The notes below the pieces were generated by a model. That model was given only the letters and a program-made list of their open reading frames with translations, ran no database searches and was not told the origin of the DNA. The translations under genes were made by a program, and so were the position numbers. From Phymorhynchus buccinoides (taxonomy: Eukaryota > Mollusca > Gastropoda > Neogastropoda > Raphitomidae), in NCBI GenBank assembly GCA_017654935.2, contig CM065710.1, positions 24,272,591 through 24,336,590 on the forward strand: a stretch of 64,000 nt of DNA. Reading direction: 5' to 3'. Below are positions 55,445 to 64,000 of the stretch, piece by piece (position 1 is the first letter of the stretch; every line of letters starts with the position of its first letter).

Positions 55445-55759
55445 CCCCCCCCCCCCCCCCCCCCCCCCCCAGCGAAAACAATCTCTCCTGCGCACGCATA
55501 CACTCACACACATGCAAGAAGATATACACACACAGAAAACACACTCACTCACACACACACACCTGCTTGGAAGCGCGGCCGTGGGCGCACGCACACTCAC
55601 ATTCGCGCACACGCTCACAAAATACATACACACATACACGCACACAGATTACATAGCCTACATACAAACATACGGACATACATCGCACAATCACACACAC
55701 ACACACACACACATCGCACAATCACACACACATCGCACAATCACACACACATCACACAA

Positions 55760-55820
<61 letters not shown>

Positions 55821-55834
55821 GCACACGCACACGC

Positions 55835-55874
<40 letters not shown>

Positions 55875-55900
55875 TGCACAATCACACACACGCACACGTG
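55445..55900 (+). repeat. Poly-C run and compound (CA)n tract
   Basis: A poly-C run at 55444-55470, then CA-rich sequence with a pure run at about 55750-55820 and repeated ATCGCACAATCACACA motifs. Confidence 0.9.
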
Positions 55901-56289
55901 CACATGGAGATGGGGGTGTTATTGGAAAGACTGCCGGAACAGATGGGTTTTCAGGTTTGTTTTGAACGATGCTAAAGTCGAAGCAAACTGCTCAAATATC
56001 TTTTAATAAATACTTTTATCTCTAAGACATTCCAGACTTTTAGAACTCTGCTTATTCTTCAATCTCTTCTTTAAAAAAACAGCTATACGAACTACAACAT
56101 CTGTATCTCTATTAAAGTACTGTTTTCTGTTAAGATCTTTATAATTCTAAATGCCTCATATGGCCCTTTGGTCCAGAGGGCGTAAAACCTCTATTCTTCT
56201 CTCTCTCTAAAGAATGCACTGACATTTTGAAGACAACAACAGTAACGGAAAACAAACCTCTGTTTCTGTTGTTTTTGTACCTCACACTC

Positions 56290-56460
56290 TTCCCCGTGGG
56301 GATACCGGGGGGTCTTTCGTAAAAATAGTTCCCCCACCTTCTGGAAGTTCTGTGCTTATAACTTCCTCTAATCTGCCACTCTCTTTGACTCTGCTTTTTC
56401 CCTTTGCTTTCTATCATCTACTATCTTTCTGACTCATTGGCTCATTCTCCTGCCTTAAAA
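56290..56460 (+). repeat. Dispersed repeat G, partial copy
   Basis: GGGGATACCGGGGGGTCTTT to TATCTTTCTGACTCATTGGC. Confidence 0.65.
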
Positions 56461-56749
56461 ACCCCCAAAACTGAATCTTCCAAATAATTGTTCTCCCTTG
56501 AGCTCCTCTGAAATCGGAATGTGTCGGCTGTACGCAGCGTGGAGACCGCAGTGAAAACTGAAAACCGGACACATACGTACCTTACCCATTATGGCTATAT
56601 GGCCTGGGAACGCAGAAGAAGAAGTACCTCCCACTCCCGGCCCAGCCTCTGTCAGATCCCAAGTCAGACTCTTCGCGGAAGACATGCCTGCTCTACCATG
56701 AAATATAAGGACACATGCAGACCATGAAAGGGAGGGAGGGGGGCAATGT

Positions 56750-57730
56750 GTGTTTATGTAGGCAGCTTCAGCACCTTCGAGATGGGGGACTGGATTATTT
56801 CTGGGGACAGAGAGTTCCCGTCCAGTCTCAGATAGTTTTGGGGAAGAAGGATCCATTGTTTCTGTAGTCAGTTATTGAGGGAATTATTTGGAATTGTAGG
56901 TTGTGGTTGTGTCTTCTGCTGCTGGAGGCCGGGTAGATATTGGAAGGAGCTGCATCGGACTCAGGCCAGTTTGTTAATAATTTTGAAGAGCATGCCAAGC
57001 CTGGTTGCACGGCAGTGTTCGGCCAGGGTATACCACTGCAGTTGGTGGAGCATTGCGTTGACACTAGATGTATTCCTGTGTCTATTCAGGACATATCTTG
57101 CCGCCCTGCGCTGCGCTAGATAAGCGATTAGCCTGTCAGTGTATGGGTCCGAAACTGAGCTCGCATATTCCATGGTAGGTCTAACCATGGCCTTGTATGC
57201 AAGCTCCTTAGTAGCAGTGGAGCACACCTTCAGGTTTCTCCTTAAGAAGCAGAGGGATCTGTTGGCTTTGGTGCAGGTGGCTGCGATGTGGGAGAGGTCA
57301 GTTTGCAGGGTGACCCCAAGACACTTCACAGAGGACACTCTTTCGGGGTGTGGTCATGGAGACTGTAATAATAAAAATAATAATGTCTGCTGGTCGTAGC
57401 GTTCAGCGGCAATCTGCTTCTCATCAAAGGCAGCTGACTGCATTTGGCCGCAGTGTGGAACGCCATATGTTTTATTCTCTTTCCCAGTCTTCCAGCTTCC
57501 TGAGGTCCTCTTGGAGTTTGGCCGGGTCATCGTTACAGGTAATGAATCGGTGCACAGCTGTATCGTCAGCAATTAATAACCGAGATGGGGATGAGATCTT
57601 GGAGGGTAAGTGGTTAATATAGGTGAGGAAGAGACAAGATATCCCAGGACAGTCCCTTGGGGCACGCTGGATTTCACTCACACGTGGCAAGACTGGGCTC
57701 CATCGACCACAACGGCCGCTTGTTTGCAAT
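56750..57730 (-). pseudogene. LINE reverse-transcriptase fragment with frameshifts
   Basis: Minus strand: LFLTYINHLPSKISSPSRLL then ADDTAVHRFI (RT motif C, first residue altered) and LRKLEDWERE at 57472-57729. SVKCLGVTLQTDLSHI, ATCTKANRSLCFLRRNL and YKAMVRPTMEYASSV follow in another frame (56961-57338). Motif A and the endonuclease are missing. Confidence 0.75.
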
Positions 57731-57737
57731 GACTAAG

Positions 57738-57800
57738 GTGTAAAGGTAAAGATGTGCCCCCTCCTCCATTTCTCGGTTGTTTCCACTTTTTCAGTGTTGC
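57738..57800 (+). repeat. Partial copy of the telomere-like foldback arm
   Basis: AAAGGTAAAGATGTGCCCCC ... TTTCTCGGTTGTTT ... TTGCCTTTCTTAC matches the outer part of the palindrome at 59910-60313. Confidence 0.7.
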
Positions 57801-58137
57801 CTTTCTTACTGCAGATTGAGTACTTCATCCTCTATCGTTTGCTATATTTAACAGTAATTTTCATCCATTTACATAATTGAACACATGCATTCAATAATAG
57901 TAGAAGATAAAGGCAAGACGGAAAAAACGCAATGAACCAGGACTGTGACAAATGCTCCGCGGCTGTTGTGTGTACATGGGGAGGGGGTGTTCCTTGGATT
58001 CCGTAGTAGTCAAGTTTGTGAGTCACCAGGCTATGGTTCTCTCGGTCGAAGCGGGCTTTCTCGAAATCCGTAATGATGACGTCAGTCGCTATCCCATTAG
58101 GCCTAGCTGCGGAGAATTCGTCGATAAATTCTGTTAC

Positions 58138-58531
58138 TATGAAACAAGACATTCAGGTAGTATTTAATTGGTCCTTTTATTGAGGCTCAACATACAGACG
58201 TTTTGTATGATACATATACGTTATCAATATAAAAAGAATGACTGACAGACAGCAGGCAAATATAGTAAGAGTTCAAAATAGAAAGAGAAGACTGAGTTGA
58301 AATTAAGATATAAAAGGAAGACTGTATGTTGAGCCTCAATATTTTAGTTGATCGCTTCTCGGCCTTTTGGCTAAGACAGTGATTCAGGAACATACATTTT
58401 TGTTTATACCCTGGTTTGTTTGTTCAGCCCGTCGTACATGGCGAAAGCCGATACGCGACGTTAAACTGAACTTCCATCCGAGCCTCAATAAAAGGACCAA
58501 ATACTACCTGAATGTTTTGTGTTTCATTTGT
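58138..58531. mobile_element. Foldback element enclosing a U2 snRNA fragment
   Basis: CAGGTAGTATTTAATTGGTC ... TTATTGAGGCTC on the left is mirrored by GAGCCTCAATAAAAGGACCA ... ATACTACCTG on the right. An inner inverted pair (TATTGAGGCTCAACATACAG at 58178, CTGTATGTTGAGCCTCAATA at 58323) folds separately. The U2-like block follows the inner pair. Confidence 0.65.
58351..58376 (+). ncRNA. U2 snRNA 5' end fragment (not a functional gene)
   Basis: Twenty-six bases beginning ATCGCTTCTCGGCCTTTTGG match the invariant 5' end of animal U2 snRNA from its first nucleotide. Homology fades immediately after GGCTAAGA: the branch-site recognition sequence and Sm site are absent. Likely a retro-chimaera or captured fragment. 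Confidence 0.8.
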
Positions 58532-58567
58532 CTACGATTGGTCCTAGTGGTCATCTAATTATTTTCA

Positions 58568-58606
58568 AGTCTGTTACTATGGTTTTGTGGGGTGCGCTGC
58601 TCTTTT
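58568..58606 (+). pseudogene. Partial copy of MAN2A-like exon 1
   Basis: ATGGTTTTGTGGGGTGCGCT at about 58579 is identical to part of exon 1 at 59393. It then runs into LINE-like sequence. Confidence 0.75.
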
Positions 58607-58735
58607 TCTTCCCAAGTACAACCAGGGAGTGGAATAATCTCAACCACAGCGTTGTTTCTGCTGGGCCCGTGGAGGCTTTTAAGAACCTTTCCCACCAGAT
58701 CCCCAATCTAAAATGGAGGAGAATGGGCCACTAAA
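58607..58735 (+). pseudogene. LINE C-terminal remnant
   Basis: Encodes STTREWNNLNHSVVSAG then VEAFKNLSHQIPNL in one frame. Confidence 0.55.
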
Positions 58736-59015
58736 TCAGAGAAATTGTATATGATAGTAAGAAAAGGAAAATGCAGTAGAAGAGAGTAAAAGATTTGAGA
58801 AAGTTGCTAGCACAAAACTTCCAGATGAAATTCTGATTAATGTCCTCCGGTCTGAAACAGACACATATGGGACATTAGTAGATATAAAGATGGTGGGGAC
58901 GATCCTGGAGGCAGTGCAACACCAGGAAAGTCCCGAATTTGTAGCAATACAGATGTGAAAACTTCCAGAATACGGGGGAACTATTTGTACTGAAAGACCG
59001 CACGGGGGAGACTCG
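58735..59015 (-). repeat. Dispersed repeat G copy split by repeat F
   Basis: AAGTTGCTAGCACAAAACTT / GAACTATTTGTAC halves of repeat G are separated by a repeat F copy at about 58840-58945; CTTCCAGA is present on both sides. Confidence 0.65.
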
Positions 59016-59374
59016 TGGAAGGCGGGGTCACCCAGCTCCCCGCAGAGCACGATGCACCCACGCACTGCCCATGCGCGAATCATAAATGGTTTGTAAATTC
59101 ACTGTTTGAGAGAAGGGCTATTTCATCCGGCAGATTTGTGTTCTTAGACGAAATATGCAGACGTCGATAACGACTGTCCACACACACACACACAGGCTTA
59201 CTTCATACACCTGTGTATCACCTGTGTTATATGTTCTTAGCCAGTAAACCGCACACTTTAGCTGTTAAGATTTAGTTACATGACTGAAGTTTGGAATTTC
59301 TGCTGGCTGTGCAAACCAGCAAAATCTAGAGGTGGAAAAACATTTGTGTTTTTGTTTAGAACTGAACATCAACT

Positions 59375-59491
59375 ATGAAAGTGAAACGTTACATGGTTTT
59401 GTGGGGTGCGCTCTTCTTCTTGGTGATGTTTACGTCGTTATATTTGATGATGGAGACCGTATCAAACCAGCCCCCAGGCTTCGAAAAGACG
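59375..59491 (+). CDS. Alpha-mannosidase II-like, exon 1 (cytosolic tail and signal anchor)
   Basis: ATG opens 39 codons starting MKVKRYMVLWGALFF and ending QPPGFEKT before a consensus donor GTAAGC. A short basic tail (K2, K4, R5), one hydrophobic segment (about residues 7-25) and S-L-Y-L-M-(M/L) at its luminal end match the start of Golgi alpha-mannosidase II (MAN2A), a type II membrane glycosidase that trims GlcNAcMan5GlcNAc2 to GlcNAcMan3GlcNAc2 in complex N-glycan maturation. It ends in phase 0, compatible with exon 2. The catalytic domain lies outside the window, so identity rests on the topology and the stem pattern. Confidence 0.6.
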
Positions 59492-59909
59492 GTAAGCTGG
59501 GTCAGAGATGATAGATAGATAAGTCAGATTTTCAGATATACTAATCATATACTCATAATACTGGGGTCCTCAGATAAGCCAAAGATCAGATTTGTTTTAT
59601 TCGGATAAGGTTGAGTTTAGCTACCCCCCTGCTGTAAATAGGGCTAAGCTTAAGTTTGCAGTTTAAAAAAAAAAAATTTGTTTAAATTTAACGTGACTTC
59701 TAATTCTATGAAATTACACCAACGTAAGTAACCAACTTTTCTCTCCCACCAACGCCCCGCCCCCTTTCCCCTCAACTACTAGACTGCAAAGTATAATCTA
59801 GGCCTAGTTGGATTAGCTTAGGTGTGCTGCTGGACTAGGCATCATGTTGATATCACGCTGAACATGTGCTGACTGGCCAGGTCATATCTAGATAAGTTTT
59901 TGGCAAAGG

Positions 59910-60313
59910 TAAAGATGTGCCACCCCCCCTGCATTTCTCGGTTAATTCTATTTTTCCGTTTTTGCCTTTCTTACCATACATAAAGCTGTATTTTAGGAAC
60001 ATATTCAGCTAATAACCTTTTTGGAATACTAACCCTAACCCTAACCCTAGCCCTAAACCTAACCCTACCCCCCACTATGTACTGCAGTACACCGCGATTT
60101 GTCACAGTTGTGGTTCCTTGCGTTTTTCCATCTTATAGAGTGGGGGGTAGGGTTAGGGTTAGGGTTAAGGCTAGGGTTAGGGTTAGTATTCCAAAAAGGT
60201 TATTAGCTAAAAATGTTCCTAAAATACAGCTTTATGTATGGTAAGAAAGGCAATAACGGTAAAATAGAATTCACCGAGATAGGTAGGGGGGGTGGCACAT
60301 CTTGACCTTTACC
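59910..60313. mobile_element. Foldback element with telomere-like CCCTAA/TTAGGG core
   Basis: Arms of about 170-180 bp are near-perfect inverted copies: GGTAAAGATGTGCCACCCCC ... CCTTTCTTACCATACATAAA on the left, TTTATGTATGGTAAGAAAGG ... GGTGGCACATCTTGACCTTT on the right. Next to the 60-bp loop lie CTAACCCTAACCCTAACCCT (from 60029) and, mirrored, AGGGTTAGGGTTAGGGTTAA (from about 60148). Confidence 0.85.
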
Positions 60314-60409
60314 AAGTTTTTTGATACTAATAATAGTGTGTACTCTTTCCATTGTCTTCGTTGATTCTAATTTTTATGCCACAATGTAGCCCTTTCAACT
60401 ACAGAACCA

Positions 60410-60620
60410 GAACCAACTTCTAGAAATCATCAGCTTTTCTGAGCCTTTTGCCCTCTACATAGTGACTTTATTTTTTGTTGTAATATCGGCAAAAAAATGA
60501 TGACTACTTAGTACTTAGTGGTTGTATTATACTAGTTACTACTGATCTAACTTTATAAGATTCACTGCATAAATAATTTTTTGAAGTGGTTTTAAAAATC
60601 CATTGAATTTTTAAATGCAT
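60410..60620. repeat. LINE 3' UTR-like fragment
   Basis: CCTTTTGCCCTCTA and GATGACTACTTAG blocks match those 3' of the LINE fragments at 18660 and 52885. No coding part. Confidence 0.4.
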
Positions 60621-60696
60621 ATTAAAAAAATGCATATAATCATATCAGCTTGGATGCTGTGTACATGAGTGTGTACGCATTTGTCAATCAATGTGT

Positions 60697-60697
<1 letters not shown>

Positions 60698-60742
<45 letters not shown>

Positions 60743-60765
60743 ATGTGTCATGTGTGTGACTGTTT

Positions 60766-60796
<31 letters not shown>

Positions 60797-60820
60797 TGTG
60801 TGTGTGTGTGTGTGTGTGGT
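60698..60820 (+). repeat. (TG)n microsatellite, interrupted
   Basis: Two long TG tracts separated by CATGTGTCATGTGTGTGACT-like sequence. Confidence 0.95.
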
Positions 60821-61137
60821 TTTATGTGTATTTGTGTGTGTACACGAGTATCACTGTTTGCAAACATGTGTTTTGTTTGTCTGTGCATATAATTTGTCTG
60901 TGTGTTTAATTTCATGCAGAAACTAAGAAAATCAGAAACTTCTTTTACTTATTAAGTTATTTACGGGTTTATAAGCGCGTGAGGTTTCTGCGTCTGATGT
61001 GTGCACAGCATTAAACATGTTTTTAACCCAGCTCTCCAGAATAGTAGCTGCCTTCTCTTGCTATGTGCAAGTTATATTCGAAAGCGACAGACTGGCAATA
61101 CATCAACATTTTTACGTTTTTCCTTTTGATTCACCTC

Positions 61138-61433
61138 ATCACAGAAAGTGATAGAGAGCCAAGGCTCCCAATCATCCCGCAAAACAAGAGGTCCCAGGGA
61201 CTCCTTCACTTACAGTACAGAGGGTCCTAGAGGAGGGATAGAGGGTCCCGGTGGCATTGTAAATGTTGAAAAGAATTTTTCTAGTGCATCCCTGGGACTC
61301 CCTGAACATTCTTTTAGGGGGTCCTTTAGAATTTTAGTACTTCATAGACCCCCAAATGGGGGTCCCTGGGACCCCTGAGAGCATCGAGAGGAAGATCAGG
61401 AAGATCTGGAGAAGAACCGCGTGCTGATTAAAA
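61138..61433 (+). pseudogene. Partial copy of MAN2A-like exon 2, split by a MITE
   Basis: TCACAGAAAGTGATAGAGAG (acceptor and exon start) and, after a MITE, GAGAGCATCGAGAGGAAGAT ... CCGCGTGCTGATT match 63534-63611. The copy then diverges; its downstream flank (CTAATATTCAGAATAATCAG at about 61470) resembles the sequence upstream of the real exon (about 63442), so the unit was duplicated in tandem. Confidence 0.85.
61160..61376. mobile_element. CAGGGCTCCCA-family MITE, copy in pseudo-exon
   Basis: CAAGGCTCCCA start and GGGTCCCTGGGACCCCT end, flanked by GAGAGC at 61154-61159 and 61377-61382. Confidence 0.8.
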
Positions 61434-61554
61434 ATATAAAAAACATTAAAATGTTCATTTTCTTCCAATCTAATATTCAGAATAATCAGGAGAGTTTATC
61501 ACTATGTTTAGAATGGGTTTTCTTTTTCTGGCGCGCAGCGGATTTCCAGTTTTT

Positions 61555-62372
61555 TTGAGTGACCCAGAATGTGGCTTTTGGGTTTTTGAAGCACACTTGG
61601 CCCAAAATGTGTTTGTGGGTTTTGGAGTGGCCTAAAATGTGGCTTTGGTTTTTTGGAGTGACCCAAAATGTGGCTTCTGGTTTGTAGAGTGGCCCAAAAT
61701 GTGGCTTCCAGTTTTAGGAGTGGCCCAAAATGTGGGTTCCAATTTTTGGAGTGGCCCAAAATGTAGCTTCCAAGTTCCAGTTTTGGGGTGGCCCAAAATG
61801 TGGCTTCTGGTTTGTAGAGTGGCCCAAAATGTGGCTTCCATTTTTAGGAGTGGCCCAAAATGTGGCTTCCAGTTTTGGAGTGACCCAAAATGTGGCTTCC
61901 AAGTTCCAGTTTTGGAGTGGCCCAAAATGTGGCTTCTGGTTTGTAGAGTGGCCCAAAATGTGGGTTCCGGTTTTAGGAGTGGCCCAAAATGTGGGTTCTG
62001 ATTTTTGGAGTAGCCCAAAATGTGGCTTCCAGTTTTTTTGGAGTGGCCCAAAATGTGGCTTCCAGTTTTTGGAGTGGCCCAAAATGTGGCTTCCTGTTTT
62101 TGAAGTGGCCCAAAATGTGGCTTCCAGTTTTGGAGTGGCCCAACAATCTGGCTTCCAGTTTTGGAGTGGCCCAAAATGTGGCTTCCAATTTTTGGAGTGG
62201 CCCAAAATGTGGCTTCCAGTTTTTGGAGTGGCCCAAAATGTGGCTTCCAGTTTTTGGAGTGGCCCAAAATGTAGCTTAAGTTCCAGTTTTTGGAGTGGCC
62301 CAAAATGTGGCTTAAGTTCCAGTTTTTGGAGTGGCCAAAAATGTGGCTTAAGTTCCAGTTTTTGGAGTGCAT
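61555..62372. repeat. About 31-bp minisatellite (GGCCCAAAATGTGGCTTCCA)
   Basis: About 25 units of GTGGCCCAAAATGTGGCTTC plus CAGTTTTTGGA with length variation 30-40 bp. Open frames on both strands arise from the repeat. Confidence 0.93.
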
Positions 62373-62544
62373 TGGTGTGGGAAAAAAATTCCATAATCAG
62401 AGATTGCGTCTATTGCAGATAATAAGAGATATTGCAATGGAAAGCCATTCATGATGTCATTTTGTTGCCCCCACACCCCCCTTCCCCACCCCACCCCCTG
62501 CTGAGGTTTTTCTCTCTGTGTGTGAGGATTTTCTTACAGTTTGA

Positions 62545-62900
62545 AAAGGAGATGTAACCCGTAACAGTGAATTAAAAATACTAACCCAGTATAGCCAAAC
62601 TAATATTAGAACAAATTTATTTTCTAACAGAGTAACAAAGTTTTGGAATACTCTTCCTGCACATATTAAACGAGCACAGAATCTAATACAATTCAAAAAC
62701 CTCCTTGGTGGATACACCAACATATCAAAACTACAATACGAGCATGACTAAAAGGCAGATTTGATGAAAACAAAATACAAAAACCTCTCACTAGTCTCAG
62801 CTGTGCAAAAGTTCAAACAAAAATGACAGGACAGTGAAGAAACCGCGAGGCCTAATGACCTAGCTACCTGACCTGACCTGACCTGACCTGAGAAAAGTCC
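62545..62900 (+). pseudogene. LINE C-terminus and 3' end with ACCTG tail
   Basis: Codons from 62545 to 62748 encode GDVTRNSELKILTQYSQTNI, NLFSNRVTKFWNTLPAHIKR, AQN and then FKNLLGGYTNISKLQYEHD before TAA (62749). It resembles the C-terminus of the 17450-18538 element. The 3' UTR ends in about five CTGAC/ACCTG repeats at 62871-62892. Confidence 0.8.
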
Positions 62901-63009
62901 CCGCCCCACTTTGATCAACGAGAAAACTACTCATGCTCAACAAACTTTGTATTGTTTGAGGATTATCCGTTTTGGAGGCTTCACTTAAATGTTGCAGATC
63001 TGCAATGTT

Positions 63010-63191
63010 ATGGTTAGGTTAGGTGCATTATAGTCACAGAGGCGTCTCTGTGAAATTCAGGTTGCTCCCACCTTTTTTGCATGCAGTTGTTGTGTGACTG
63101 ATGAGGAAGGAAGGGAGGGGGTAAATTTTAACCAAATGACATCTTTTTCATTGCCACTGGGTTTAACGTGTGCTAAGTGCATAAGCACACG

Positions 63192-63222
<31 letters not shown>

Positions 63223-63345
63223 TCCACGTTCACACCGCAAGGCCTAGTGCAAAGTGAGAGGCAAAATCCCCTGTACCCAGGTTCGAACTCGGGTTTACTT
63301 GACTCGAAGTCGAAGCACCACTCTTGTGCCACTCTACACTAATTC
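63010..63345 (-). mobile_element. tRNA-derived SINE, copy 4
   Basis: Minus strand. Tail near 63025-63070, centre with CCTCGGTTTATCGTCTCATC at about 63195, head to 63342. Part of the 3' module (GGAGAGCGCGTC) is missing. Confidence 0.85.
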
Positions 63346-63539
63346 AGTTTCAGATTTTTGGTTTTCACGACTTCTCATAATTCGTTTTAAGTTTTTGGTT
63401 TTTCAGAAATTCTAGTCTTAGGATCTCCTCCCATTTGTGCATCTAATATACAGAATCATCAGAGAGGTTTTTTTTATCACTATAATATACTGTAATTATT
63501 TCATCATTGTCTCACTTTTGTTTCTCTTTGGTTTCACAG

Positions 63540-63731
63540 AAAGTGATGGAGAGCATCGAGATGAAGATCAGGAAGATGGAGCAGGACCTGGACAAGAACC
63601 GCGTGCTGATCGCCGACATCAAGAGCTGGGTGGGGCTCCTGGCCAAGGGAGACGACCAGGCCCTCGGACACCTGGTCAGCCTCGTCAAGGACAAGGTCAA
63701 GGTCAAGGACACAGCCGCGGGAGGAGACCGG
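63540..63731 (+). CDS. Alpha-mannosidase II-like, exon 2 (coiled-coil stem)
   Basis: Acceptor TTTGGTTTCACAG, donor GTGAGA. 192 nt, phase 0 at both ends. Encodes KVMESIEMKIRKMEQDLDKN then RVLIADIKSWVGLLAKGDDQ and a charged tail ending AAGGDR. Heptad spacing of M/I/L residues predicts a coiled coil, matching the luminal stem that follows the anchor in MAN2A1/MAN2A2 and insect alpha-mannosidase II. Splicing to exon 1 keeps the frame. The downstream exons are beyond the window, so no catalytic motif can be checked. The exon could belong to another type II protein. Confidence 0.65.
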
Positions 63732-64000
63732 GTGAGATGAGTCTGAAATGTTTTGCAAACGCTTATCATGCGTTTTGATGAATGCAGTGGAATGCTACCG
63801 TTATTTTTTAATTTTTTTATCCAAGTGGGAAAAAGGTGGGCCCCCAAAAAGTGCTCTATCAGTTCATTAATTTCTTGCAGCTGAGCCTTGACCCCCCTTT
63901 CCTTACTTTCCACCTCACACACATTGTCACAATCATAGTGACACACAAACACTGACACACATCCCCCCTCCACACACACACCTCATACACACTTCTCTCT

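Noticed and set aside
58351..58376. Functional U2 snRNA gene
   Set aside because: Only the first 26 nt match; the branch-site pairing region, Sm site and 3' stem-loops are missing.
60029..60186. Chromosome end
   Set aside because: The CCCTAA/TTAGGG repeats are short, face each other inside a palindrome and are flanked by gene sequence, so they are interstitial.
61508..62422. Several overlapping frames of 80-246 codons
   Set aside because: They are translations of the 31-bp minisatellite in several frames and both strands.
63512..63979. Minus-strand frame of 155 codons
   Set aside because: Antisense shadow of the MAN2A-like exon 2 on the + strand.

Overview
This is a repeat-rich, intron-rich animal nuclear genome segment. 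It has no operons, no rRNA or tRNA genes and no CRISPR array. The mix of SINE, LINE and MITE families, the long (CT)n, (GT)n and CCCTAA-type repeats, and very AT/GC-mixed introns suggest a lophotrochozoan, most likely a mollusc such as a marine gastropod. That assignment is inferred from general repeat flavour and is not proven.

Only two host genes can be supported, both on the + strand. The first spans about 16.6-34.2 kb. Five in-frame exons at 20776-34243, plus a probable first exon at 16610-16696, join with compatible phases into a protein of about 290 residues with an Arg/Gly N-terminus and a MIF4G (eIF4G middle domain-like) fold of the MIF4GD/CTIF type. The second gene begins at 59375. 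Its first exon encodes a short cytosolic tail plus a signal anchor and its second exon (63540-63731) encodes a coiled-coil stem. The pattern fits Golgi alpha-mannosidase II (MAN2A-like), with the catalytic part beyond the window.

Most of the rest is mobile DNA. A largely intact APE-type non-LTR retrotransposon lies at about 4.2-9.57 kb: ORF1 with a 2A-like peptide, coiled coils and an RRM-like region, and ORF2 with endonuclease, RT and a CCHC motif. Its two ORFs share one frame and are separated by a single TAG. Several 5'-truncated LINE fragments occur (13.7-14.8, 17.3-18.5, 18.65-20.1, 52.8-53.3, 56.75-57.7, 62.5-62.9 kb). Four copies of one tRNA-derived SINE are present, with many MITE families: TTAA-flanked (piggyBac-like), TA-flanked (pogo/Tigger-like), hAT-like with an 8-bp duplication, and a CAGGGCTCCCA family with 6-7-bp duplications. 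Several are nested inside each other, so relative ages can be read.

The unusual structure is tandem. A 4.5-kb array of a 39-bp unit (41.84-46.37 kb) has higher-order organisation and only frame-preserving indels. An array of about 34 units of 86 bp (21.8-24.7 kb) is built from the 3' edge and splice donor of the MIF4G gene's own exon 2 and switches orientation partway through, so the primary transcript could fold into a very long hairpin. Exon 4 of the same gene has likewise been amplified into its downstream intron, exon 6 has a partial upstream copy, and both MAN2A-like exons have partial copies upstream. Repeated local duplication of exon edges is the most distinctive feature of the window.
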